A DNA stretch of 9,330 bases from an uncultured Bacilli bacterium (lineage in GTDB: Bacteria; Bacillota_I; Bacilli_A; RF39; UBA660): the NCBI GenBank assembly GCA_947589695.1, contig CANQBY010000038.1:1-9330 (forward strand), written 5' to 3'. Both the position numbers and the translations under genes were made by a program. Numbering within the stretch: position 1 is the first letter of the stretch; each line of letters begins with the position of its first letter. The notes beneath the pieces were generated by a model. That model had not been told where the DNA came from. It made no database searches and saw only the letters and a program-made list of their open reading frames with translations. This document shows positions 1-4,759 of this stretch, piece after piece.

Positions 1-90
1 ACTTTCAAGTGTACTTTCAAGTGTACTTTCAAGTGTACTTTCAAGTGTACTTTCAAGTGTACTTTCAAGTGTACTTTCAAGTGTACTTTT
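1..90. repeat. 12-bp tandem repeat array, at least 7 copies, cut by the window edge
   Basis: Seven perfect head-to-tail copies of ACTTTCAAGTGT fill 1-84, and a degenerate partial copy (ACTTTT) ends at 90. The array starts exactly at the window edge, so its true length is unknown. Each unit contains the imperfect palindrome ACTT-TC-AAGT. The period is a multiple of three and the array is open in all three plus frames (repeating TFKC, LSSV or FQVY) and in two minus frames, so frame openness says nothing about coding. In plus frame 1 it would end in TAA at 112-114. No ribosome binding site or recognisable protein is attached inside the window. The lack of divergence between copies suggests recent expansion or homogenisation. 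Confidence 0.95.
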
Positions 91-173
91 AAAGATTCTT
101 GGTATTTTGAATAAAAAAATATAATTTGGTCTTGACAATAATTATATTTTTTTAAAACTTAAATATAGAATGA

Positions 174-199
174 TTTAATGTAGCCTTTTAATGTAGCTT
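174..199. repeat. two tandem copies of a 13-bp unit
   Basis: TTTAATGTAGCCT (174-186) is followed directly by TTTAATGTAGCTT (187-199), with one mismatch. It lies in the gene-free stretch between the 12-bp arrays at 1-90 and 239-286. The roughly 150 bases between the two arrays otherwise hold only AT-rich sequence and two TTGACA hexamers (132-137 and 204-209) without well-spaced -10 partners. I see no gene there. Confidence 0.75.
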
Positions 200-238
200 T
201 TGCTTGACAAATACTGGTGAAGTGGTAGTCTTAGATAT

Positions 239-286
239 AATTATGGTGTCATTTATGGTGTCATTTATGGTGTCATTTATGGTGTC
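239..286. repeat. second 12-bp tandem repeat array, 4 copies
   Basis: Three perfect copies of ATTTATGGTGTC (251-262, 263-274, 275-286) are preceded by one copy with a single mismatch (239-250). The array abuts the A-run that is the U-tract of the minus-strand HIT terminator, so it sits at the transcription end of that gene. Its unit differs from the array at 1-90, but both units can be written as GTGTnnTTT plus three variable bases on the same 12-bp period, which hints at a common origin (inference). On the plus strand it reads MVSF repeated, with no ribosome binding site. Confidence 0.93.
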
Positions 287-293
287 AAAAAAA

Positions 294-320
294 GAGCCGA
301 AGATTAGATGTCTTCGGTTT
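294..320 (-). terminator. intrinsic terminator of the HIT gene
   Basis: The inverted repeat CCGAAGA (297-303) / TCTTCGG (311-317) has a 7-base loop and can be extended by weak pairs on both sides. On the minus strand it is followed by seven U (A-run 287-293). The stop codon of the HIT gene (304-306) lies in the loop, and its last codons form the 5' arm of the stem. Because T also follows the stem on the plus strand (318-322), it may act weakly in both directions. Confidence 0.88.
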
Positions 321-678
321 TTAGGATGTTGTAGATGTCTTTTGGCTCTTTCGTTTTGTTTTTCTTGGTGTAGTCAGGTATTAGATGTAAGTGTAAGTGT
401 TTTACTCGTTGATCATCACCATAGTTTATTAAATAAGTCATAGCTTTACTATGAAGTTTTTGGGATATTTGTGGTGCTAATTCTTTAGCTTTTTTAAACA
501 TATAATTTAAAGTTTCATCATCAACTTCTAAAATATCTTCGATATGTTTTTTGGGAATTATTAGAGTATGACCATCACTTACAGGGTTAATATCTAACAT
601 TACTAAAATTTTATCATCTTCATATAATACTATGCTGGGTATTTCTTTTTTTATTATTTTACAAAATATACAATCCAT
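304..678 (-). CDS. HIT-family protein (HinT-like nucleotide phosphoramidase/hydrolase)
   Basis: This is a soluble cytoplasmic nucleotide-binding hydrolase of the histidine triad superfamily. Bacterial members cleave the phosphoramidate or phosphoester bond of AMP conjugates. The 124-residue protein opens with the CxxC-type start (C3, C6) followed by KIIKKEIP, typical of HinT/Hit proteins. It has the IPKKH block (H45, with the two cysteines a likely zinc site) and carries the triad HLHLH at residues 94-98, where the middle His (H96) is the expected nucleophile. Length is normal. I start at ATG 676-678 because GAGGTG (685-690) sits ideally upstream. The longer frame would start at a GTG that is part of this binding site. 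It is a single gene, divergent from cotE and closed by its own terminator. The physiological substrate cannot be read from sequence. Confidence 0.95.
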   Translation of the reverse strand: MDCIFCKIIKKEIPSIVLYEDDKILVMLDINPVSDGHTLIIPKKHIEDILEVDDETLNYMFKKAKELAPQISQKLHSKAMTYLINYGDDQRVKHLHLHLIPDYTKKNKTKEPKDIYNILKTEDI

Positions 679-696
679 TATCTTCACCTCTAATTA

Positions 697-702
697 ATTA
701 TA
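697..702 (-). promoter_or_regulatory. candidate -10 box of the HIT gene
   Basis: A perfect TATAAT on the minus strand lies about 20 bases before the HIT start codon, just before GAGGTG. No good -35 is present at 16-18 bp, so only the -10 is supported. It would give a short leader of about 12 bases. Confidence 0.4.
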
Positions 703-724
703 TCATCTTCTTGGAAAAAAGTGT

Positions 725-751
725 ACTTTTATCATAACTTTGCATAGATTA
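725..751 (+). promoter_or_regulatory. candidate sigma-K-type sporulation promoter of cotE
   Basis: AC at 725-726, exactly 16 bases, then CATAGATTA at 743-751. This matches the published sigma-K pattern AC-N16-CATAnnnTA. In Bacillus subtilis cotE is transcribed in the mother cell from sigma-E and sigma-K promoters, so the match is biologically apt. No sigma-A promoter is evident here. Weakness: the predicted transcription start (about 756-758) falls at the edge of the ribosome binding site (756-763), so the leader would be very short. The pattern is also weakly informative in AT-rich DNA. Confidence 0.45.
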
Positions 752-770
752 AAATAGAGGAGGAATAAAA

Positions 771-1301
771 TTGGCAAGTTATAAAGAGATAGTTACGAAA
801 GCTGTGGTGGGAAAAGCCAAAAAAAGTAGTGCAAGTAAGTTTAGTGTAAATCCGGAGGAAAAGCCAGATACAGTTTTGGGTTGTTGGGTTATTAATCATA
901 CATTTGAAGGAAAAAATGAGGGTGGAAGTGTAAGTATTAATGGCTCTTTTGATGTTAATGTTTGGTATTCTTATAACAATGATACTAAAACGGCTGTTAC
1001 AACGAAAAGATTTAATTATAATGATAAAATGAATATTCGGCTTAAAGATGGGGCAAGACTTAATGATGCTTCTGAGATTATTGTGCGAAGTTTAAATCAA
1101 CCGACGGTGACGGATGTTTATATTAAAGATAATACTGTTAATTTAACAGTAGAAAAAGAATTGGGCGTGGAAATTGTGGGTAGTACCATGCTTAAAGTAA
1201 GTGTGGAAGATGAAGCAGATGATTATGATGTAATTGAAGATGGCATGGACGAGGAAATAGATCAAGGAACAGAGAATATTAATGAAGATTATTTAAGTTA
1301 A
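771..1301 (+). CDS. cotE: outer spore coat morphogenetic protein CotE homologue
   Basis: CotE is the mother-cell protein that forms a ring around the forespore and recruits outer coat proteins. The 176-residue product aligns from memory with B. subtilis CotE (about 181 residues) over its whole length: the start (Y4-K5-E6-I7 then TKAVV), the block around residues 34-43 (LGCWVINH versus LGGWIINH), the hallmark DVNVWYSY (61-68) followed by TKT (72-74), the ELGVEIVG segment (130-137), and an acidic tail from about 146 (DEADDYD onward) ending in an NEDYLS-like terminus. The start is TTG, chosen because AGAGGAGG (756-763) lies 7 bases upstream and the residues match the family start. It has no signal peptide and no membrane segment. 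It is monocistronic as far as seen, between the divergent HIT gene and the rpsP promoter. Confidence 0.93.
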   Translation: MASYKEIVTKAVVGKAKKSSASKFSVNPEEKPDTVLGCWVINHTFEGKNEGGSVSINGSFDVNVWYSYNNDTKTAVTTKRFNYNDKMNIRLKDGARLNDASEIIVRSLNQPTVTDVYIKDNTVNLTVEKELGVEIVGSTMLKVSVEDEADDYDVIEDGMDEEIDQGTENINEDYLS

Positions 1302-1311
1302 CCAAAAAAGG

Positions 1312-1340
1312 TTGACTAAGTCTTTAGAATATGGTAAGAT
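1312..1340 (+). promoter_or_regulatory. sigma-A-type promoter of rpsP-khpA
   Basis: TTGACT (1312-1317), a 17-bp spacer, and TAAGAT (1335-1340) directly preceded by TGG, an extended -10. It lies just after the cotE stop and about 25 bases before rpsP. This is the best vegetative promoter in the window, as expected for a ribosomal protein gene. Confidence 0.8.
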
Positions 1341-1364
1341 TAGAACACAAAGGAGGCAGAACAC

Positions 1365-1640
1365 ATGGCAGTAAAATTAAGACTTAAAAGAATGGGTGCT
1401 AAACAAAGACCCTTTTACCGGATAGTCGCAGCTGATTCTCGTAGTCCAAGAGATGGACGTTTTATTGAAATAGTAGGAACTTATAATCCGATAACTAAAC
1501 CAGCAGAAGTAACTATTAATGAAGAATTAGTTTTAAAATGGTTAAATAGTGGAGCTATTCCAACAGATACAGTAAGAAGTATCTTAAGTGAAAAAGGAAT
1601 TATGGCGAAATATGCATCTCAAAAAAAAGAAGGTAAATAA
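1365..1640 (+). CDS. rpsP: 30S ribosomal protein S16
   Basis: This is a small-subunit protein that binds 16S rRNA and assists 30S assembly. The 91-residue product starts with the family signature MAVKLRLKRMGAKQRPFYRI. It continues with VAADSRSPRDGRFIEIVGTY (residues 21-40), NP, and a Lys-rich end. Length is normal. AAAGGAGG (1349-1356) precedes the ATG. It is the first gene of a two-gene operon with khpA 2 bases downstream, the standard Bacillota arrangement. Confidence 0.98.
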   Translation: MAVKLRLKRMGAKQRPFYRIVAADSRSPRDGRFIEIVGTYNPITKPAEVTINEELVLKWLNSGAIPTDTVRSILSEKGIMAKYASQKKEGK

Positions 1641-1642
1641 GG

Positions 1643-1888
1643 ATGAATATAACAGATTATACAACTTATTTAATAAAAAATATTGTTAAAGAACCAGATA
1701 TGGTTAAAGTAAGCAGTTTTGAAGGTGACGAAGATACAACCATAATCGAAGTATTAGTGGCCGAAAAAGATATGCCAGTAGTAATAGGTAAATCAGGTAA
1801 AAATGCGAAAGCAATTCGAACTTTAGTAAATGCTTATGCTTATGTAAATAATATTAAAAGAATTAAATTAAATATTGATTCGTTTTAA
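1643..1888 (+). CDS. khpA: KH-domain RNA-binding protein KhpA (YlqC family)
   Basis: This is a small single-KH-domain RNA-binding protein. In streptococci and relatives KhpA partners KhpB (Jag/EloR) and affects cell division and elongation, besides being a global RNA binder. The 81-residue product has the KH GxxG loop as GKSG (49-52) within VVIGKSGKNAKAIRTL, flanked by the strand EVLVAEKDMPVV and the closing strand RIKLNID. Length is typical. AAGAAGG (1627-1633) in the end of rpsP is its likely binding site, indicating translational coupling. A terminator follows directly, so the usual downstream genes of this operon (rimM, trmD, rplS) are not here. Confidence 0.95.
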   Translation: MNITDYTTYLIKNIVKEPDMVKVSSFEGDEDTTIIEVLVAEKDMPVVIGKSGKNAKAIRTLVNAYAYVNNIKRIKLNIDSF

Positions 1889-1912
1889 AAACCTTAGAAA
1901 TAAGGTTTTTTT
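1887..1912 (+). terminator. intrinsic terminator of rpsP-khpA
   Basis: A perfect 10-bp stem, AAAAACCTTA (1887-1896) / TAAGGTTTTT (1901-1910), has a GAAA loop and a U-run to 1912. The khpA stop codon (1886-1888) overlaps the base of the stem. The A-run on the other side would also allow minus-strand use, but no minus gene ends here. Confidence 0.92.
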
Positions 1913-1928
1913 AAAGAGTTTTTTTTAG

Positions 1929-1934
1929 TATAAT
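1929..1934 (+). promoter_or_regulatory. -10 box of the PAP2 gene, implying a leaderless or near-leaderless transcript
   Basis: A perfect TATAAT lies 6 bases before the in-frame GTG at 1941 and 15 before the ATG at 1950. With normal spacing, transcription would start at about 1941. No Shine-Dalgarno sequence is present between the box and either start. The -35 region is only a T-run from the preceding terminator. Confidence 0.5.
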
Positions 1935-1940
1935 TATATT

Positions 1941-2543
1941 GTGATAAATATGATAATAATTAGTTTTTTAATATTAATAATTAGTTTTATAATATGGAGT
2001 TATTTAATTATAAATAATAAACTTAAAAGTGATGATGAAAAGTTTTATAATAGTTTAAAGATTGAGGGATTTAGAATAAACTTTTATAAAATTATTACTA
2101 ATTTAGCTAATACCAAGTTTTTTATAATAGTTTGTTTATTATTATTTATTATTTTAAATAATAAAACTTTAGCAATAATTATTAGTATCTTAATGATTAT
2201 TAATGCTTTAATTGTTTTTATATTAAAACATATTTTTAAAAGAGAAAGACCTAATAAAAAAAGATTAGTAATAGAAAAAGGGTATAGTTATCCTTCAGGA
2301 CATACAGTTAGTAGTGTTAGTTTTTATGGGTTTATTTTAGTTTATCTAATACTTAATATTTATAGTTTACCAATAAAAATATTATTATTTATAATTATAG
2401 CTAGTTTAATCTATTTAATTGGATATAGTAGAGTATTTTTAGGAGTACATTATTTTAGTGATATTGTTGGGGGAATACTAATAGGTAGTGCTTATTTACT
2501 TATTTATACTTATATTATTTTTAATATTTTAAATTTAATTTGA
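1941..2543 (+). CDS. PAP2-family membrane phosphatase
   Basis: This is an integral membrane acid phosphatase of the type 2 phosphatidic acid phosphatase superfamily. Relatives dephosphorylate undecaprenyl pyrophosphate (BcrC) or phosphatidylglycerol phosphate/phosphatidate (PgpB) at the outer face of the membrane. All three catalytic blocks are intact (numbering from the GTG): K96-x6-R103-P104, PSGH 118-121, and S163-R164-x5-H170-x3-D174, where H121 is the proton donor and H170 the nucleophile. About six hydrophobic spans surround them. The start is uncertain: GTG 1941 (200 residues) or ATG 1950 (197 residues), neither with a ribosome binding site. It ends in TGA, the only TGA stop in the window. 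It is followed by a small membrane protein gene with its own -10 box. The substrate is not determinable here; a cell-envelope lipid carrier role is a reasonable guess. Confidence 0.93.
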   Translation: MINMIIISFLILIISFIIWSYLIINNKLKSDDEKFYNSLKIEGFRINFYKIITNLANTKFFIIVCLLLFIILNNKTLAIIISILMIINALIVFILKHIFKRERPNKKRLVIEKGYSYPSGHTVSSVSFYGFILVYLILNIYSLPIKILLFIIIASLIYLIGYSRVFLGVHYFSDIVGGILIGSAYLLIYTYIIFNILNLI

Positions 2544-2546
2544 TTT

Positions 2547-2555
2547 TGATATAAT
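2547..2555 (+). promoter_or_regulatory. extended -10 promoter of the 89-residue membrane protein gene
   Basis: TGA-TATAAT (TG at 2547-2548, hexamer 2550-2555) begins just after the PAP2 stop and 10 bases before the binding site AGGTGG. There is no clear -35 hexamer, which extended -10 promoters can tolerate. Confidence 0.5.
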
Positions 2556-2576
2556 TAAATAAAGTAGGTGGTAAAT

Positions 2577-2846
2577 TTGAAAAAAATATTACCGTTTAAT
2601 AAATATTTAGTAATAGCAATTATAATTGTTGATATTATTACTTTAGGGATGGTAGGAGTTTTTAAGATATTACCTTTAGAATATTTTATAGTTTTAAGTA
2701 TTTTATTAGTACTTATAAGTATTATTTTAATAGGGTTAATCTTAACTAAAAATATATATCGCAGGATGTTTGGTTCTTTAATGGGGTTAATTTATATAAT
2801 TTTATTAATATTATTTATTATTTATAAGTTTAATAATGTAAATTAA
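2577..2846 (+). CDS. small three-span membrane protein of unknown function
   Basis: The 89-residue product is almost entirely hydrophobic. It has three predicted spans at about residues 10-29, 35-57 and 66-84, separated by short linkers (FKILPLEY and a basic TKNIYRR). By the positive-inside rule the linker with K58, R62 and R63 is cytoplasmic. The start is TTG 2577 because AGGTGG (2565-2570) sits 6 bases upstream; the GTG at 2568 belongs to that binding site. The pattern of closely spaced spans with an ILPLEY turn resembles, from memory, the N-terminal membrane module of some LytR-CpsA-Psr envelope proteins, but no enzymatic domain follows. The function is unknown. It lies behind a PAP2 phosphatase and may be co-transcribed with it by read-through. 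Confidence 0.75.
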   Translation: MKKILPFNKYLVIAIIIVDIITLGMVGVFKILPLEYFIVLSILLVLISIILIGLILTKNIYRRMFGSLMGLIYIILLILFIIYKFNNVN

Positions 2847-2864
2847 AAAAAGCTCTTATGAGCT
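2845..2864 (-). terminator. intrinsic terminator of the CPBP-metallophosphoesterase operon
   Basis: AGCTC (2851-2855) / GAGCT (2860-2864) closes a 4-base loop. On the minus strand it is followed by six or seven U (A-run from 2845). The TAA stop of the metallophosphoesterase (2856-2858) is inside the loop. The plus-strand gene ending at 2846 has no U-tract on its side of this hairpin. Confidence 0.8.
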
Positions 2865-3674
2865 ATATAAACGATATAAAGTAAGAGATGGAGTATTTAG
2901 GAAACGCACACTGTAATCTTGGGTTCCTAAACCATTAGAGATATAAAGAGCAATATCATTTACTTGATAGAAAGAATCAATATAAGTTTTAGCTCCATCT
3001 ATTTTACGGATTCCACCATAAAAGGGGATTTTTATTTGGCCTCCAAGAGAATGACCCGCGAAAGCAAGAGTTGTGTTATATACATCTTTTACAAGATCGG
3101 GTTTATGCATTAAAGTGATATTAAAGTAATCATTGTTGTAGAGTTCATCTAGGTTATTGGTATTAGTTAAACCAATAAAATTAAGAGGGATAGTACTTTT
3201 ATTATAAATAAGCTTAGAAGAATTATCTAATAAAATAAAATTAGAATTAGTAAGAATTTCTTGGTAATTATCTAAATATTTGGTATCATAATCACCAATT
3301 ATTGCAAACTTAGCTAGTTTAGCGTTTATTTGGGTTAAGTATTTAGTTAATAATTTAACTTCGGAAGAACTGGGTTTATGATCAAATAAGTCACCGGTAA
3401 AAATAACAACATCACTATTTAGATCATTTAATTCTTTAATTATTGTTTTTAGTTTAGCTTCATCAATTGTCCGATCATAATGTAAGTCACTAAAATGAGC
3501 TATTTTAAAACCATTATAAGTTTCGTTTAAATTATCATTATAAATAGGGATTTCCTTAATTTTTAAACCATAAGGATTTAAATAACGAGCATATAAATAA
3601 AGAAGAACACTAATAATAATTAAACAACTAAATATTTTAAAGAGAAGATGTTTTTTTTCTTTTTTATTTTCCAT
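2856..3674 (-). CDS. membrane-anchored YkuE-type metallophosphoesterase with altered metal-site residues
   Basis: This is a calcineurin-like phosphoesterase anchored by one N-terminal span (about residues 10-28), so the catalytic domain is probably extracytoplasmic. Using the ATG at 3672-3674 (272 residues), the motifs are D63-x-H65 (FSDLHYD), G94-D95 (FTGDLFDH), GDYD 127-130, H190 (LMHKP) and GHSLGGQ 207-213, then a YkuE/YaeI-like end (SNGLGT, 247-252). Two motifs deviate: the usual GNHD is GDYD (bridging Asn to Asp, catalytic His to Tyr), and the usual GHxH is GHSL (a metal-ligand His to Leu). Some ligands remain, so activity may be altered or lost. The chosen start has AGGTG 4 bases upstream, overlapping the TAG stop of the CPBP gene, implying coupling. 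The longer frame starting at 3692 lacks such support. Confidence 0.9.
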   Translation of the reverse strand: MENKKEKKHLLFKIFSCLIIISVLLYLYARYLNPYGLKIKEIPIYNDNLNETYNGFKIAHFSDLHYDRTIDEAKLKTIIKELNDLNSDVVIFTGDLFDHKPSSSEVKLLTKYLTQINAKLAKFAIIGDYDTKYLDNYQEILTNSNFILLDNSSKLIYNKSTIPLNFIGLTNTNNLDELYNNDYFNITLMHKPDLVKDVYNTTLAFAGHSLGGQIKIPFYGGIRKIDGAKTYIDSFYQVNDIALYISNGLGTQDYSVRFLNTPSLTLYRLYSS

Positions 3675-3681
3675 AGAGCAC

Positions 3682-4353
3682 CTACATTCCAAAGATTAAG
3701 AGAATGGAGAAAGTATTATGGAACATGTGCATGATAATTGAAGTATAAATATTATCGGTTTCATAAAAAGCTTTAGCAAAGAAGAAACCTAAAGCACCAT
3801 AAGGAATAGTAAATAATAATTCTAATGGATTAGTTGTTCCTAGAGTAAGGGTTGGTAAGATATGAGCTAAACCAAAAAGTAATCCGGTGAAAATAGCAAA
3901 TGTGTACCATTTAGTAAACGCTTTTTTAAAACTTAAACGAAAAGTTATTTCCTCTAAGATAGGACCAATTAGGGCCATGGTAATAATATTACTTACCGGA
4001 TAATCCATCAAAATTTCGCGATTTAAACTTTCATTCGTGGCAATATTACCCATAAGAGTGACAATAATAGAATTAGAAATAATCATAATAATTAAACCAG
4101 CAAGCCAATTTTTAAAAGCAACTTTAAGATTATCTTTTTTAAATTCTTGAAAGTCTTTAATTAATCTTTTATAATAAGGAATACATAAACCAATAAAAAT
4201 AATTAAATAAACACCTATTTGAGATAAGGTAGCTATAACTTTATTAGAATTATAAAGATATTTAGAAAGAATCTGGGAACCTAATAAACTTAAAATAATA
4301 AATAAGCATATGGTACCCAAACCTTTAAGGAATTCAATTATTTTATTTTTCAT
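3682..4353 (-). CDS. CPBP-family intramembrane metalloprotease (CAAX protease/Abi type)
   Basis: This is a polytopic membrane protease of the Rce1/CPBP superfamily. Bacterial members cleave or modify membrane peptides and include bacteriocin self-immunity and other poorly defined roles. The 223-residue product has about six to seven spans and the three family blocks: E134-E135-x3-R139 (EEITFR), FGLAH 160-164 and HMFHN 209-213, which hold the predicted zinc and catalytic residues. AGAGTGA precedes the ATG, and a promoter with extended -10 lies at 4376-4405. It is the first gene of a two-gene minus-strand operon with the metallophosphoesterase 7 bases downstream. It is divergent from the pilin-like operon. 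No bacteriocin precursor is visible nearby, so immunity is not indicated. Confidence 0.93.
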   Translation of the reverse strand: MKNKIIEFLKGLGTICLFIILSLLGSQILSKYLYNSNKVIATLSQIGVYLIIFIGLCIPYYKRLIKDFQEFKKDNLKVAFKNWLAGLIIMIISNSIIVTLMGNIATNESLNREILMDYPVSNIITMALIGPILEEITFRLSFKKAFTKWYTFAIFTGLLFGLAHILPTLTLGTTNPLELLFTIPYGALGFFFAKAFYETDNIYTSIIMHMFHNTFSILLIFGM

Positions 4354-4375
4354 AATATCACTCTATTTCAATATA

Positions 4376-4405
4376 AATATATCACAAAATGGGTTTATTA
4401 GACAA
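4376..4405 (-). promoter_or_regulatory. sigma-A-type promoter of the CPBP operon
   Basis: On the minus strand, TTGTCT (4400-4405), an 18-bp spacer, and TATATT (4376-4381) directly preceded by TGA, an extended -10. It is back-to-back with the promoter at 4445-4473. Confidence 0.65.
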
Positions 4406-4444
4406 TATTTTTTCATATGGTTTACAAAATATATAAATGGTATA

Positions 4445-4473
4445 TTGCTATTTTAGAAAAAATTGGTTATAAT
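4445..4473 (+). promoter_or_regulatory. sigma-A-type promoter of the pilin-like operon
   Basis: TTGCTA (4445-4450), 17 bp, and a perfect TATAAT (4468-4473), followed by a leader of about 33 bases containing AAAGGAGG (4495-4502). The -35 is 39 bp from that of the divergent CPBP promoter, close enough for a shared regulator, although no clear operator palindrome is seen. Confidence 0.7.
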
Positions 4474-4513
4474 AATAATTGTAAATTAATATATAAAGGA
4501 GGAATTATTTTTT

Positions 4514-4729
4514 ATGAAAGAAGCGACTGGTGAATTAAATATGACAGTTATTACTGTTGTTGCAATCGCAGCAGTAGCGGCCTTCTTCTATGCATTCTTA
4601 TGGCCGGCAATTCAAAGTGGGTTATCTCGTAACACTTGTACAAACTCAGGTGGTACTTATAATGGTCAAACAAAATGTTGTACATATGCAGATGGAACAA
4701 CAGAATGTGAAGATGACGAGACTGAATAA
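4514..4729 (+). CDS. small pilin-like membrane protein 1, Cys-rich tail
   Basis: The 71-residue product has an 8-9 residue polar N-terminus (MKEATGELN), one hydrophobic span (about 11-30) ending in the strictly shared FLWP (28-31), then a polar tail with four Cys (42, 55, 56, 65) and an acidic end. Its N-terminal half is clearly paralogous to the next gene: EAT at 3-5, an acidic residue at 7, LN at 8-9, TVI at 11-13, AFF at 23-25 and FLWP at 28-31. Size, a single N-terminal hydrophobic helix and first position in an operon with pseudopilin-like and TadZ-like genes suggest a Flp-like major subunit (inference). There is no canonical prepilin cleavage site G|xxxxE. A strong AAAGGAGG lies 11 bases upstream, consistent with high expression. 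Confidence 0.85.
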   Translation: MKEATGELNMTVITVVAIAAVAAFFYAFLWPAIQSGLSRNTCTNSGGTYNGQTKCCTYADGTTECEDDETE

Positions 4730-4759
4730 TCTTTAAAAATTTGAGGAGGTAGAAGAAAA

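Noticed and set aside
1..90. CRISPR array
   Set aside because: The units are 12 bp and directly adjacent, with no spacers and no cas genes in view. It is a simple tandem repeat.
1..145. Minus-strand reading frame running off the left edge with repeating TLES
   Set aside because: It is open only because the repeat is stop-free in most frames. The possible TTG start has no ribosome binding site, and an in-frame stop lies just upstream of it.
132..209. TTGACA hexamers at 132-137 and 204-209 as vegetative promoters
   Set aside because: Neither has a reasonable -10 at 16-18 bp, and no gene follows on that strand.
204..443. Plus-strand frame with four MVSF repeats encoded by the 239-286 array
   Set aside because: It starts at a TTG inside a TTGACA-like string without a ribosome binding site, and its second half is antisense to the HIT gene and its terminator. 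The repeat peptide is a by-product of the 12-bp array.
1298..1315. Terminator after cotE (TTAACC / GGTTGA hairpin)
   Set aside because: The stem is short with a wobble pair and there is no U-tract. The sequence overlaps the -35 of the rpsP promoter.
1941..2558. Mycoplasma-type genetic code (TGA as Trp)
   Set aside because: No gene contains an internal TGA, tryptophan is always TGG, and the one TGA at a gene end gives a PAP2 protein of sensible length.
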